A stretch of 64,000 nucleotides of DNA from NCBI RefSeq assembly GCF_014897705.1, contig NZ_JABUXV010000003.1, positions 186,001 to 250,000 of the forward strand. The letters are read 5' to 3'. The translations under genes were made by a program, and so were the position numbers. The notes under the pieces are model-generated. The model was not told where the DNA came from and made no database searches. It was given only the letters and a program-made list of their open reading frames with translations. Shown one piece after another: positions 26,779-37,369 of the stretch; position 1 is the first letter of the stretch, and every line of letters starts with the position of its first letter. The stretch comes from Brachybacterium sp. FME24. GTDB taxonomy: Bacteria > Actinomycetota > Actinomycetes > Actinomycetales > Dermabacteraceae.

Positions 26779-27566
26779 CCGCTCTCGCTCCCGACCGACC
26801 CAGCTCCGCGCACGGCGTGGGGCCGTGGCGCTCCAGCGGTGTATTCATCGGCCGCAGCCTGCGTCACAGCCTCCGCGACGGCGAGGGGATGCTCATGGCC
26901 GTCGCCCTGCCGGTGATTCTGCTGCTGTTGTTCACCTATGTGTTCGGCGGCGCGATCATCGCCGACGGCTACGTGGACTTCGTCGTGCCCGGCGTCATCC
27001 TCACCTGCGCCGGCTACGGCGCAGCCTCGGTGGCCGTCTCCGTGAACCGGGACATCACCCTCGGCGCCATGCGACGATTCCGCACCCTGCCGATCGTCTC
27101 CGCAACGGTGCTGGCCGGCCACGTGGTCGCCAGCGTCCTGCGGAACCTCGTGGCGACGATGATCGTGATCCTGGTGGCTCTCGCGATCGGGTTCCGCCCC
27201 TCCGCCACCGTCCTGGAGTGGTTCGGCGCCCTGGGACTCGTGGCGATGTGGATCCTCGCCATCACCGCCCTGTTCGCGTGCATCGGCCTGGTCTCGGGGA
27301 GCGTGGAGGCGGCCAATGGCTACGGGTTCATCCTGCTGTTCCTGCCCTATCTCTCCAGCGCCTTCGTGCCGATCGAGACCATGCCGGCCTGGCTGCAGCC
27401 GATCGCGACCCATCAGCCCATGGGTCCGTTGGTCGAGGCCATCCGCGCCTTGCTGACCGGTGCCGGCGAGGCGCCTGCCCTGGTTTCCCTGGCGTGGAGC
27501 TGCGGCATCATCGCGTTGTCGATGGTGCTGATCACGCTCGCCCTGCCCCGCAGCAAGGACCGTTGA
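26775..27566 (+). CDS. ABC-2 type transporter permease (DrrB-like)
   Basis: 263 aa with about six membrane segments: 'MLMAVALPVILLLLFTYVFG', 'VDFVVPGVILTCAGYGAASV', a pair near residues 110-165, 'YGFILLFLPYLSSAFVPIE' and a C-terminal segment. 'PIETMPAWLQPIATHQPMGP' is the ABC-2 permease signature region. ATG 26775 overlaps the ATPase stop. Likely regulated by the divergent TetR protein. Confidence 0.92.
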   Translation: MTALAPDRPSSAHGVGPWRSSGVFIGRSLRHSLRDGEGMLMAVALPVILLLLFTYVFGGAIIADGYVDFVVPGVILTCAGYGAASVAVSVNRDITLGAMRRFRTLPIVSATVLAGHVVASVLRNLVATMIVILVALAIGFRPSATVLEWFGALGLVAMWILAITALFACIGLVSGSVEAANGYGFILLFLPYLSSAFVPIETMPAWLQPIATHQPMGPLVEAIRALLTGAGEAPALVSLAWSCGIIALSMVLITLALPRSKDR

Positions 27567-27594
27567 GCTCGCAGTCTGCACGGCCCCCGCACGC

Positions 27595-27634
27595 CGACGG
27601 CGGGCGCACCCCTCGAGGGGTGCGCCCGCCGTCG
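27595..27634. terminator. 18-bp stem bidirectional terminator-like palindrome
   Basis: A 40-base perfect palindrome: 18-bp GC-rich stem around a TCGA centre, between the converging permease stop (27566) and ilvC stop (27652). Strong hairpin on both strands; no T-run. Confidence 0.75.
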
Positions 27635-27651
27635 CGGTGAGGAAGGGTGGA

Positions 27652-28824
<1,173 letters not shown>

Positions 28825-29388
28825 TCAGCCCAGCAGGCTGCGGTCGGTGATCGCTCGCCCGCCGCGCCCGATGGCGACCGCGCCGGATTTGACGATCTCG
28901 CGGACGCCGAAGGACTCGAGCATCTCCAGCAGTGCGGTGAGCTTGTCCTCCGTACCGGTCGCCTCGATGGTCACGGAGTCGGCGGCCGCATCGACCACCT
29001 TCGCCCGGAACATCTGGACGATCTCCAGCACCGAGGTCCGAGTCGAGTTGTCCGCGGTGACCTTGATGAGGATGAGCTCGCGCTGGACGGTCTGTCGCGC
29101 GTCGAGCTGGACGATCTTGAGCACGTTGACCAGCTTGTTGAGCTGCTTGGTGATCTGCTCGAGTCGACGCTGATCCACGTCGACGACCACGGTGATGCGG
29201 GAGATCTCCGGATGCTCGGTCGGTCCGACCGCGAGCGAGGAGATGTTGTACCCGCGCCGCGAGAACAGAGCGGTGACGCGGGTGAGCACACCGGGCTTGT
29301 TCTCGACCAGCACCGAGAGGGTCTGGCTGTCCGGAGTCATCACGTAGTCCGAGGTGCTCGGGGGGTTCACGGAATTGGTGGTGGTCAT
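28825..29388 (-). CDS. ilvN: Acetolactate synthase small subunit (IlvN)
   Basis: Regulatory subunit conferring valine feedback on IlvB. 187 aa with N-terminal ACT domain ('LSVLVENKPGVLTRVTALFS') and the C-terminal AHAS-small domain ending near 'FGVREIVKSGAVAIGRGG'. Starts 2 bases after the ilvB stop, so translational coupling is expected. The usual length of about 165-185 residues is matched. Confidence 0.95.
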   Translation of the reverse strand: MTTTNSVNPPSTSDYVMTPDSQTLSVLVENKPGVLTRVTALFSRRGYNISSLAVGPTEHPEISRITVVVDVDQRRLEQITKQLNKLVNVLKIVQLDARQTVQRELILIKVTADNSTRTSVLEIVQMFRAKVVDAAADSVTIEATGTEDKLTALLEMLESFGVREIVKSGAVAIGRGGRAITDRSLLG

Positions 29389-29390
29389 GA

Positions 29391-31181
29391 TCAGATGTCC
29401 CTCTCCCACTCGGGGCTCATGCCCTGCGCGATCTGGATCTCGTCGTTGGAGACCCCCGACGGCACCATCGGCCACACCATGGCGTCGGCGCTGACCGTGA
29501 AGTCGACGACCACCGGTCGGTCGTTGATCTCCATCGCCTGCTGGATGGTCGCATCGATGTCCTCGTCGCGCTCGCAGCGAAGACCCGCGGCGCCGTACGC
29601 ATCGGCGAGCTTGACGAAGTCGGGAACGCGACGGGTGCCGTGCCCCGTGTTCAGGTCGGTATGGGAGTAGCGCTTCTCGTAGAACAGGTTCTGCCACTGC
29701 CGCACCATGCCGAGGCTGGAGTTGTTGATGATCGCGACCTTGATCGGGATGTCGTTGATGACGCAGGTCGCGAGCTCCTGGTTGGTCATCTGGAAACAGC
29801 CGTCACCGTCGATGGACCACACGACCTTGTCGGGCTGACCGACCTTGGCACCCATGGCCGCGGGCACCGAGTACCCCATGGTGCCCAGGCCCCCGGAGTT
29901 GATCCACGAGCGGGGCTGCTCGTACGTGATGAACTGGCTGGACCACATCTGGTGCTGACCCACGCCCGCGACGAAGATCGATTCGGGACCCGAGATGGCT
30001 CCGATCCGGGAGATCACCTTCTGCGGCGCGGTGAAGCCGTCCTCGGTCTCGCTCCAGCCCAGCGGGTAGTTGTCCCGGAGCATGTCCAGGGTGTTCCACC
30101 ACGCCGCGTAGTCGCGGACGTCCGAGACGGCGATGCTCTCGCGCAGCTCGGCGGTCAGAGCGCGGGCGATCTCGGCGGCCTGGCCCACGATCGGCACGTC
30201 GGCGTCGCGGTTCTTGGAGATCTCCGCCGGGTCGATGTCGGCGTGCACGATCTTCGCACCGGGAGCGAAGGACTCCAGGACGCCGGTGACGCGGTCATCG
30301 AACCGCGCCCCGATGTTGACGATGAGGTCCGAGCGCTGCAGGGCGGAGACCGCGGAGACGGTGCCATGCATACCCGGCATGCCGAGGTGACTGGGATGGG
30401 AGTCGGGCAGCGCACCGCGGGCCATCAGAGTGGTCACGAACGGCGCCCCGGAGACATCGATGAGCTCACCGACCTCCTGACTGGCGCGGCCGCGCAGCAC
30501 GCCACCGCCGAGCAGGAACACCGGGCGCTTGGCCTCCATCAGGAGCCGGGCGGCCTCGCGGATCTGCTTGTTGTGAGGTCGCGGGTCGGGGCGGTAGCCC
30601 GGCAGGTTCAGTGCCTCGGGCCACACGAAGGACGTCTGCGCCTGCTGGGCGTCCTTGGTGACGTCCACGAGCACCGCGCCGGGCCGACCGGTCGAGGCGA
30701 TATGGAAGGCCTGCTTGATCACCTGGGGAATGTCATCGGCGTCGGAGACCAGGAAGTTGTGCTTGGTGACCGGCATGGTCATGCCGACGATGTCGGCCTC
30801 CTGGAACGCGTCCGTGCCGATGAACGCGGAGCCGACCTGGCCGGTGATCGCGACCATCGGGATGGAATCCATCTGGGCGTCGGCGATCGCCGTGATCAAG
30901 TTGGTGGCGCCGGGACCCGAGGTCGCCAGGCACACGCCGACCTTGCCGGTGGCGTGGGCGTAGCCGCTCGCGGCGTGCCCGGCTCCCTGCTCGTGGCGGA
31001 CCAGCACGTGGCGCAGGCCCTCGGCGTCCATCAAAGGGTCGTAGGTAGGCAGGATGGCACCGCCGGGAAGGCCGAAGACGACCTCGGCCCCGGCGTGCTT
31101 GAGGGACTCGACCAGCGCCTGCGCGCCGGTCATCTGCTGTCCGGTCATCGGAACTCCTTCGTCGTCTCGGACGGTGGGCAT
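29391..31181 (-). CDS. ilvB: Acetolactate synthase large subunit (IlvB)
   Basis: TPP-dependent catalytic subunit forming acetolactate or acetohydroxybutyrate. 596 aa: catalytic Glu in '[19 protein letters not shown]', FAD-binding middle domain, TPP motif '[19 protein letters not shown]' followed by '[17 protein letters not shown]'. ATG 31181 is preceded by AAGGTGACCGCC; upstream starts lie in the attenuator. Preceded by a BCAA-rich leader peptide and terminator. Confidence 0.96.
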   Translation of the reverse strand: MPTVRDDEGVPMTGQQMTGAQALVESLKHAGAEVVFGLPGGAILPTYDPLMDAEGLRHVLVRHEQGAGHAASGYAHATGKVGVCLATSGPGATNLITAIADAQMDSIPMVAITGQVGSAFIGTDAFQEADIVGMTMPVTKHNFLVSDADDIPQVIKQAFHIASTGRPGAVLVDVTKDAQQAQTSFVWPEALNLPGYRPDPRPHNKQIREAARLLMEAKRPVFLLGGGVLRGRASQEVGELIDVSGAPFVTTLMARGALPDSHPSHLGMPGMHGTVSAVSALQRSDLIVNIGARFDDRVTGVLESFAPGAKIVHADIDPAEISKNRDADVPIVGQAAEIARALTAELRESIAVSDVRDYAAWWNTLDMLRDNYPLGWSETEDGFTAPQKVISRIGAISGPESIFVAGVGQHQMWSSQFITYEQPRSWINSGGLGTMGYSVPAAMGAKVGQPDKVVWSIDGDGCFQMTNQELATCVINDIPIKVAIINNSSLGMVRQWQNLFYEKRYSHTDLNTGHGTRRVPDFVKLADAYGAAGLRCERDEDIDATIQQAMEINDRPVVVDFTVSADAMVWPMVPSGVSNDEIQIAQGMSPEWERDI

Positions 31182-31247
31182 GGCGGTCACCTTCTCTGCA
31201 GTCCGCGATCCCCCTCCGACACGCTCCGCACCCATGACCGGGACACG

Positions 31248-31281
31248 AAAAAGCCCCTCCGCCTGGGGCTCAGGGAGGGGC
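31248..31281 (-). terminator. ilvB attenuator (intrinsic terminator in leader)
   Basis: On the minus strand GCCCCTCC (31281-31274) pairs with GGAGGGGC (31260-31253), an 8-bp GC stem directly followed by TTTTT (31252-31248), between the leader peptide stop and ilvB. An alternative pairing AGCCCC/GGGGCT within the loop overlaps the downstream arm. Confidence 0.85.
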
Positions 31282-31311
31282 GCGGATGACGTCTCGACGA
31301 AACGAACGGGG

Positions 31312-31350
31312 TCAGCCGCGCTCGGTAACTACGAGAAGAATCATCTGCAT
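31312..31350 (-). CDS. ilvBNC leader peptide [12 protein letters not shown]
   Basis: A 12-residue frame with Ile-Leu-Leu-Val-Val in a row, the three branched-chain residues whose genes follow, ending 31 bases before the attenuator hairpin. Such leader peptides control ilv operons by ribosome stalling. A TAGCAT hexamer (31358-31363) 7 bases before the ATG suggests a leaderless transcript beginning at the start codon; an alternative ATG lies at 31359. Confidence 0.82.
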   Translation of the reverse strand: MQMILLVVTERG

Positions 31351-31357
31351 GCACCAC

Positions 31358-31363
31358 ATGCTA
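31358..31363 (-). promoter_or_regulatory. Putative -10 element of the ilvB leader
   Basis: Minus-strand TAGCAT placing the transcription start at about 31350, the leader-peptide ATG. No clear -35 match is visible. Confidence 0.4.
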
Positions 31364-31439
31364 GGGCCTTCGCCGCGACGCACGCCACCCGTCCGGATCG
31401 CGAGATGACCGCCGGGACGCACGCCGTCACAATCGCCCA

Positions 31440-31452
31440 AAGCGCTTGTAAT
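31440..31452 (+). promoter_or_regulatory. Putative cys operon -10 with overlapping palindrome
   Basis: AAGCGCTT (31440-31447) overlaps TGTAAT (31447-31452), a 5-of-6 match to TATAAT, about 30 bases before the chosen sulfite reductase start. The -35 region is poor, which would suit an activator. Inference only. Confidence 0.35.
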
Positions 31453-31480
31453 GGCCGACATAAGCGTGCATCCTCGAGGC

Positions 31481-33229
31481 ATGCCGCGTACCGAGACCGT
31501 CGAGAACAGCGAGGCCGGTCCCGCTCGACCAGCTGCCGCTCCCCCACGAGTGCGCCCACCCCGCACCGAGAAACCGCAGGGACAGTGGAAGGTCGATGGC
31601 CCGGCCCCACTGAACGGGAACGAGGAGCTCAAGGCCGCCGACAACGGCCTGAACGTCCGCGACCGGATCGAGCAGATCTACGCTCCCGGGGGCTTCGACT
31701 CGATCCCGGAGGACGACCTCCACGGCCGCTTCCGCTGGTGGGGCCTGTACACGCAGCGCAAGCCCGGCATCGACGGCGGGCGCACCGCCCAGCTCGAGCC
31801 CCACGAGCTCGAGGACCGCTACTTCATGCTGCGGGTGCGCACCGACGGAGCCGCCCTGGATCCGCAGGCGCTGCGAGTCCTCGGCGGCATCTCCACCGAG
31901 CTCGCCCGCGGCTCGGCCGATGTGTCCGACCGCCAGAACATCCAGTACCACTGGGTCGGGATCGAGGACGTCCCGGAGATCTGGAGCCGCCTGGCCACCG
32001 TCGGCCTCGAGACCACGACCGCCTGCGGCGACACCCCGCGCGGCTTCCTCGGCAGCCCGGTGGCAGGGATCGCGGCCGACGAGATCATCGACCCCACCCC
32101 GGTGATCGCCGAGATCAAGCGCCGCTACCTCGGTGACCCCGAGCTGGCCAACCTGCCGCGCAAGTTCAAGACCGCGATCACCGGCCACCCGAGCCAGGAC
32201 GTCGTCCACGAGATCAACGACATCTCCCTGGTCGGCGTGGTCCATCCCGAGCTCGGCCCGGGCTACGACCTGTGGGTGGGCGGCGCACTGTCGACCACGC
32301 CGCGGCTGGCTGAGCGGCTCGGCGCCTTCGTGCGCGAGGAGCAGGCGGCCGACGTCTGGCACGGGGTGGTGCGGATCTTCCGCGACTACGGCTACCGCCG
32401 GCTGCGGAACAAGGCCCGACTGAAGTTCCTCCTGGCCGCCTGGGGCCCCGAGAAGTTCCGGGAGGTGCTGGAGACGGAGTATCTCGGCTACGCCCTGGCC
32501 GACGGCCCCGCTCCGGGCGCCCCCGTCGGCCCCGGCGACCACGTCGGCGTCCATCCCCAGAAGGATGGCCGCTTCTACGTCGGTGCCGCCACCACGGTGG
32601 GCCGGGTCGGCGGTGGTCTGCTGACTGCACTCGCAGACCTCGTCGAGACCGTCGGCGCCGACTCCGTGAGACTGACCCCGTTCCAGAGCCTCGTGGTGCT
32701 CGGGGTCCCCGCCGACCGGGTCGACGAACTGCTGGCCGGCCTCGACGAGCTCGGGTTGAGCGCTCGTCCCAGCCCCTTCCGCCGCTCCACCATGGCGTGC
32801 ACCGGGCTGGAATTCTGCAAGCTGGCGATCGTCGACACCAAGGACACCGCCGCCCACACCATCTCGGTCCTGGAGGAGCGGCTGAGCGATCTCACGCCGC
32901 AGCTGGAGCAGTCGATCAGCCTGCACGTGAACGGCTGCCCGAACTCCTGCGCCCGGATCCAGACCGCGGACATCGGCCTGAAGGGCCAGATCATCACCAC
33001 TGCAGACGGCGAGCAGCTGCCCGGGTTCCAGGTGCACCTCGGGGGGTCACTGGCAGCTCCCGAGCTCGAGCAGCCTCAGCTCGGCCGCACTCTGCGCCAG
33101 CACAAGGTCGCCGCCCGCGACCTGCCCGACTACGTCGAACGCGTCGTGCGGCGCTTCGTCGGATCCCGAGCCCCCGGCGAATCCTTCGCCGTGTGGGCGC
33201 ACCGCGCCGAGGACGAGGAGCTGCGATGA
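31481..33229 (+). CDS. cysI: Ferredoxin-type sulfite reductase (siroheme/4Fe-4S)
   Basis: Reduces sulfite to sulfide. 582 aa, with two ferredoxin-like halves ('RGSADVSDRQNIQYHWVGIE') and the C-terminal siroheme/[4Fe-4S] cysteines in 'CTGLEFCKLA' and 'NGCPNSC'. Nitrite reductases share the fold, but the operon with cysH-cysD-cysN points to sulfite. The start is uncertain: ATG 31481 fits the predicted promoter, while ATG 31451 would add 10 residues. Its stop overlaps the cysH start. Confidence 0.9.
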   Translation: MPRTETVENSEAGPARPAAAPPRVRPPRTEKPQGQWKVDGPAPLNGNEELKAADNGLNVRDRIEQIYAPGGFDSIPEDDLHGRFRWWGLYTQRKPGIDGGRTAQLEPHELEDRYFMLRVRTDGAALDPQALRVLGGISTELARGSADVSDRQNIQYHWVGIEDVPEIWSRLATVGLETTTACGDTPRGFLGSPVAGIAADEIIDPTPVIAEIKRRYLGDPELANLPRKFKTAITGHPSQDVVHEINDISLVGVVHPELGPGYDLWVGGALSTTPRLAERLGAFVREEQAADVWHGVVRIFRDYGYRRLRNKARLKFLLAAWGPEKFREVLETEYLGYALADGPAPGAPVGPGDHVGVHPQKDGRFYVGAATTVGRVGGGLLTALADLVETVGADSVRLTPFQSLVVLGVPADRVDELLAGLDELGLSARPSPFRRSTMACTGLEFCKLAIVDTKDTAAHTISVLEERLSDLTPQLEQSISLHVNGCPNSCARIQTADIGLKGQIITTADGEQLPGFQVHLGGSLAAPELEQPQLGRTLRQHKVAARDLPDYVERVVRRFVGSRAPGESFAVWAHRAEDEELR

Positions 33230-34083
33230 GCACGACGAAGGACACCACCGCCGCGACGGCCGATCGGGCTCAGCGCACCGCCCGACTGCGCGCCCTCGCC
33301 GACGACGCCTCGCAGCGCTTCGCGGCGCTCGAGGACGAGCTCGGCCCCGACGAGCTCGCCGAGGCCGCGAGCGCCTGGGCGGCGCAGACCTTCGGCCGCG
33401 ACCTCGCCGTCGCCTGCAGCATGGCCGACGCCGTGCTCCCGCACGTCGTCGCCCGTCACCAGAAGGGGGTGGACGTCCTGTTCCTCGAGACCGGCTATCA
33501 CTTCCCCGAGACCCTCGAGACCCGGGACCGCGTGGCCCGCGAACTCGACGTCACGGTGGTCGACGTGCTCCCCGAGCGCACGGTGCCCGAGCAGGACACC
33601 GCGCTCGGCGCCCGGCTCCACGACCGCGACCCCGCCACCTGCTGCGCGCTGCGCAAGGTGGACCCGCTGCGCAAGGCCCTGTCCGGGTACGACGCCTGGG
33701 TCACCGGGGTGCGACGAGAGGAGGGTCCCACCCGCGCGAACGCTCCTCTGATCTCCTACGACGAGTCCTTCGACCTGGTGAAGATCAACCCGCTGGTGAC
33801 CTGGTCGTTCGGACAGCTCATGGGCTACTCGCACGACCATGGGCTGCCCGAGAACCCCTTGCTGCAGCAAGGGTTCCCGAGCATCGGCTGCGCGCCCTGC
33901 ACGCGCGCTGTCGCCCCCGGCGAGGACCCCCGCGCAGGGCGCTGGGCGGCTTCCGCCAAGACCGAGTGCGGCCTGCACTCCTCCAGCGACAGTCCCTCCG
34001 GCGACACTCTCTCCGGCGGCGCCTCGTCCACCGTCACCCCGCTGTCCCTGCTCACCGTCGACACCGCCCAGGAGAACCGATGA
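33226..34083 (+). CDS. cysH: Adenylylsulfate (APS) reductase, CysH family
   Basis: 285 aa. The PAPS/APS reductase fold includes 'LFLETGYHFPETLETRD' and 'VTGVRREEGPTRANAP', and the catalytic Cys248 in 'ECGLH'. Cys139-Cys140 and Cys222-x-x-Cys225 supply the [4Fe-4S] ligands that mark APS-using enzymes, consistent with no APS kinase in the operon. ATG 33226 overlaps the reductase stop. A Ser/Gly-rich C-terminal tail follows the catalytic cysteine. Confidence 0.93.
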   Translation: MSTTKDTTAATADRAQRTARLRALADDASQRFAALEDELGPDELAEAASAWAAQTFGRDLAVACSMADAVLPHVVARHQKGVDVLFLETGYHFPETLETRDRVARELDVTVVDVLPERTVPEQDTALGARLHDRDPATCCALRKVDPLRKALSGYDAWVTGVRREEGPTRANAPLISYDESFDLVKINPLVTWSFGQLMGYSHDHGLPENPLLQQGFPSIGCAPCTRAVAPGEDPRAGRWAASAKTECGLHSSSDSPSGDTLSGGASSTVTPLSLLTVDTAQENR

Positions 34084-35045
34084 CGACCCTGATCCCGGAC
34101 CCGCGGCCCACCGCCGCGACCGCCACTGCCCTGTCCACGGTCCCCTCGACGGACCCGCCCGATCTGCTCGACGCGCTCGAGAGCGAAGCCCTCCACATCA
34201 TCCGTGAGGTGGTCGGCGAGCTCGAGCGCCCCGTCATGCTGTTCTCCGGGGGCAAGGACTCCGTCGTGATGCTGCATCTCGCGGAGAAGGCGCTCTGGCC
34301 CGCCCCGGTCCCCTTCCCCGTGCTGCACGTGGACACCGGGCACAACTTCCCGGAGGTGCTGGCGTTCCGGGACGCCGCCGTGGAGCACTACGGCGTGCAG
34401 CTCCATGTCGCCTCGGTGCAGGACTACCTCGACGACGGAAGGCTGCGCGAACGCGCCGACGGCACCCGCAACCCTCTGCAGACCATGCCCCTGCTCGACG
34501 CGATCGAGGAGCATCGCTTCGATGCCGTCTTCGGCGGCGGCCGGCGCGACGAGGACAAGGCCCGCGCCAAGGAGCGCATCGTCAGCCTCCGCAACTCCTT
34601 CGGACACTGGGATCCCAAGAACCAGCGCCCCGAGCTGTGGCACCTCTACAACACCCGGCGGCGCCCGGGCGAGCACGTGCGCGTCTTCCCCCTGTCGAAC
34701 TGGACCGAGCTGGACGTGTGGCGCTACATCGCCCGCGAGGACATCGCCCTTCCCTCGCTGTACTACGCCCACGAGCGGGCGGTCGTCGAGCGCGACGGCA
34801 TGCTCCTGTCCCCCGGGGACTGGGTTCAGCTGCGCGACGACGAGGAGCCGAGCGTGCGCACCGTCCGCTACCGCACCGTGGGCGACATGTCCTGCACCGG
34901 CGCCGTCGCCTCCACCGCCCGGGACGTCGAGGCGGTGATCGCCGAGGTCGCGGCGACCACCGTCACCGAGCGCGGCGCCACCCGCGCCGACGACCGCCTC
35001 TCCGAGGCCGCCATGGAGGACCGCAAGAAGGAGGGCTACTTCTGA
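34080..35045 (+). CDS. cysD: Sulfate adenylyltransferase subunit 2 (CysD)
   Basis: ATP-sulfurylase catalytic subunit making APS from sulfate. 321 aa with the PP-loop 'MLFSGGKDSVVMLHLAEKA', 'LHVDTGHNFPEVLAFRD' and 'AVFGGGRRDEDKARAKERI', ending in the family C-terminus 'DRKKEGYF'. Starts at ATG 34080 overlapping the cysH stop, and its own stop overlaps the cysN start (TGATG). Confidence 0.96.
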   Translation: MTTLIPDPRPTAATATALSTVPSTDPPDLLDALESEALHIIREVVGELERPVMLFSGGKDSVVMLHLAEKALWPAPVPFPVLHVDTGHNFPEVLAFRDAAVEHYGVQLHVASVQDYLDDGRLRERADGTRNPLQTMPLLDAIEEHRFDAVFGGGRRDEDKARAKERIVSLRNSFGHWDPKNQRPELWHLYNTRRRPGEHVRVFPLSNWTELDVWRYIAREDIALPSLYYAHERAVVERDGMLLSPGDWVQLRDDEEPSVRTVRYRTVGDMSCTGAVASTARDVEAVIAEVAATTVTERGATRADDRLSEAAMEDRKKEGYF

Positions 35046-36352
35046 TGAGCACCACGACGAGCACCATCGCCCCGACCACGACCCCGACCCTCCTTCGCCT
35101 GGCGACCGCCGGCAGCGTGGACGACGGCAAGTCGACCCTGATCGGCCGGCTGCTGCACGACACGAAGTCCGTGCTGGCCGATCAGCTGGCAGCGGTCGAG
35201 GACGCGAGCCGGCGCCGCGGCTGGACCGGCGAGCTGGCGGAGCTCGCCCTGCTCACCGACGGACTGCGCGCCGAGCGCGAGCAGGGCATCACGATCGACG
35301 TCGCGTACCGCTATTTCGCGACGGCCGAGCGGTCCTACGTCCTGGCCGACACCCCGGGGCACGTCCAGTACACCCGCAACACCGTCACCGGGGCCTCGAC
35401 GGCCGACGTGGTCGTGGTGCTGGTCGACGCCCGCAACGGAGTGGTCGAGCAGACCCGTCGCCATCTCGCGGTGGCCTCGCTGCTGCGGGTCCCCCACGTG
35501 GTCGTGGCCCTGAACAAGATCGACCTGGTCGAGGATCCCCTGCAGGTGCACGAGCAGGTCACCTCCCAGCTGGCCGAGGTGGCCGATGCGCTCTCCCTGC
35601 CCGTCCCGCCGGTGGTCCCGCTCTCGGCGCTGCGCGGCGACAACGTGGTGCACGCCGCCGGGTCCACTCCCTGGTACACCGGGCCTACCCTGCTGGCCCT
35701 GCTGGAATCGCTGCCGGCCGCCCGGGACCTGCGGAACGACGCCTTCCGGATGCCGGTCCAACTGGTGATCCGTCCCCAGCACGGTGCCCGGGACGCCGCC
35801 CACATCGACTACCGCGGCTACGCGGGACTCATCACCTCCGGAGCGATCGAAGTGGGCGATCGCGTGGTCGTCGCCGGCTCCGGTCGCGCCACCACGGTGG
35901 CCGGGATCGACCTCGACCGCTCCAGTGTGCAGCGCGCCGAGGCGGGTCTGTCGGTCACGGTGCGTCTGAGCGAGGACGTCGATCTCTCCCGCGGCGATCT
36001 GCTCGCCGCCGGTGACGTGCCCGCTCCCAGCCGGAGCTTCTCCGCCGTGCTCTGCTGGCTGTCCGAGTCCCCGTTGCGACCGGGCGCCCGGGTGCTGATC
36101 AAGCACGGCACCAGCACCGTGCAGGCGAAGGTGGGCGCAGTCCGCGATCGCCTGGACATCTCGACCCTCGAGCACGCACCGGCCGAGCAGGCGGAGCTCA
36201 ACGACCTGGTCCGGGTGGACCTGGACCTCGCCCAGGCGCTGCCGCTGGAGTCGTACTCCGTCTCCCGCGAGGGCGGGGCATTCATCGTGATCGACCCCCA
36301 GGACGCCACCACCCTCGCCGCGGGGATGGTCGACGTCCCTGTGCGGTCCTGA
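35045..36352 (+). CDS. cysN: Sulfate adenylyltransferase subunit 1, GTPase (CysN)
   Basis: 435-aa EF-Tu-like GTPase that drives APS formation. P-loop 'AGSVDDGKSTLIGRLLHDTK', switch 'LRAEREQGITIDVAYRYF', G3 'ADTPGHVQYTRNTVTGAS', G4 'ALNKIDL'. It stops without a C-terminal APS kinase (CysC) domain, matching the APS-type CysH. Confidence 0.96.
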   Translation: MSTTTSTIAPTTTPTLLRLATAGSVDDGKSTLIGRLLHDTKSVLADQLAAVEDASRRRGWTGELAELALLTDGLRAEREQGITIDVAYRYFATAERSYVLADTPGHVQYTRNTVTGASTADVVVVLVDARNGVVEQTRRHLAVASLLRVPHVVVALNKIDLVEDPLQVHEQVTSQLAEVADALSLPVPPVVPLSALRGDNVVHAAGSTPWYTGPTLLALLESLPAARDLRNDAFRMPVQLVIRPQHGARDAAHIDYRGYAGLITSGAIEVGDRVVVAGSGRATTVAGIDLDRSSVQRAEAGLSVTVRLSEDVDLSRGDLLAAGDVPAPSRSFSAVLCWLSESPLRPGARVLIKHGTSTVQAKVGAVRDRLDISTLEHAPAEQAELNDLVRVDLDLAQALPLESYSVSREGGAFIVIDPQDATTLAAGMVDVPVRS

Positions 36353-36362
36353 GTCGGGCCTC

Positions 36363-37289
36363 GTGGTCGTGGAGCTGCTGCCCGCCGCGATCGCCGGGTT
36401 CCTGGCCCAGATGGTCGACGGTGCTCTCGGGATGGGCTACGGCGTCACCTCGGCCTCGCTCCTGCTGGCGACCGGCATGGCACCGGCCGTGGTCGCCGCG
36501 ACGGTGAAGTTCGCCCAGCTGGGCACCACGCTCGCCTCCGGGGCCAGTCATTGGCAGGCGAAGAATGTCGAGGGTCGGATCGTGGCCCGTCTCGCCGTCC
36601 CCGGTGGGATCGGTGCCCTGGTCGGGGCGACCGTGCTGTCCGCCCTCTCCCTCGACGCCGCAGCACCGGTGATGTCGGCCCTGCTGCTCGCCCTGGGAAT
36701 CCTGGTGGTGCTGCGCTTCACCACCCGTCGCGACCGGGCGACCACGACGGCCCCCGGGAGCCCGGGCGGGCGTCTGCTGATTCCCCTGGGACTGGTCGGT
36801 GGTCTGGTCGATTCCACGGGCGGTGGCGGGTGGGGGCCGGTGGTGACCTCTACCCTGCTGACCTCGGCGCGCACGGCGCCCCGCACCGTGATCGGTTCCG
36901 TCGCCGCCGCCGAGTTCGTGGTCACCGTCTGCGCGAGCATCGGCTTCCTCCTGGGTCTGGGCCTCGGCGGTGTGTCCCTCGGGCTCACCCTCGCCCTGAT
37001 GATCGGTGGCGTCCTCGCCGCTCCGATCGCGGCACGGCTGGCGGGCCGCCTTCCGGCGGGCATGCTGGGGGTGCTCGTCGGAAGCCTGATCATCACCCTG
37101 AACCTCGGGCCGACGCTCACCGCTCTCGCGGTGGCACCCCCTGTGCGGCTCGCAGCGCAGATCGTCGGGGCGCTGCTGTGCCTGCTGTTCCTCGTCGTCG
37201 CCCTGCGACGACACCGGGCCTCACGCACACAGCCCGCCGTGATCGCCGTGGAGGACCGCCCCCGGCCTCTCTCCGCGCCGGCCCCCTGA
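36363..37289 (+). CDS. Sulfite exporter TauE/SafE-family permease
   Basis: 308 aa with about seven to eight hydrophobic segments and the two internally similar halves of the family ('QMVDGALGMGYGVTSAS' and 'GLVDSTGGGGWGPVVTSTLL'). In this operon it may move sulfate, sulfite or another sulfur compound. The start is GTG 36363 or GTG 36369, 10-16 bases after cysN. Direction of transport cannot be read. Confidence 0.87.
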   Translation: MVVELLPAAIAGFLAQMVDGALGMGYGVTSASLLLATGMAPAVVAATVKFAQLGTTLASGASHWQAKNVEGRIVARLAVPGGIGALVGATVLSALSLDAAAPVMSALLLALGILVVLRFTTRRDRATTTAPGSPGGRLLIPLGLVGGLVDSTGGGGWGPVVTSTLLTSARTAPRTVIGSVAAAEFVVTVCASIGFLLGLGLGGVSLGLTLALMIGGVLAAPIAARLAGRLPAGMLGVLVGSLIITLNLGPTLTALAVAPPVRLAAQIVGALLCLLFLVVALRRHRASRTQPAVIAVEDRPRPLSAPAP

Positions 37290-37323
37290 GCGCCCGCGCA
37301 GACATCTCCTGCTGTGCCCCGCC

Positions 37324-37343
37324 TGTCCTGTCCTGTCCTGTCC
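37324..37343. repeat. (TGTCC)4 pentanucleotide repeat
   Basis: Four perfect TGTCC units followed by a decayed copy (agtgc) and another TGTCC, 27 bases before the cobA-cbiX start. Non-coding, so copy-number change would alter leader length or spacing, not frame. Confidence 0.85.
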
Positions 37344-37369
37344 AGTGCTGTCCTGATCGAGAGTCCACT

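Noticed and set aside
25380-27566. 728-aa plus-strand frame covering the whole exporter region
   Set aside because: Its N-terminal two thirds are out of frame with the ABC ATPase; only the last 263 codons, from ATG 26775, are the real permease.
27595-27634. Possible phage or plasmid attachment/IS end
   Set aside because: A 40-base perfect palindrome between convergent stop codons is best explained as a bidirectional terminator; no recombinase nearby.
31481-33229. Nitrite reductase (nirA) instead of sulfite reductase
   Set aside because: Same fold and cysteines, but operon with cysH, cysD, cysN and a siroheme enzyme favours sulfite.
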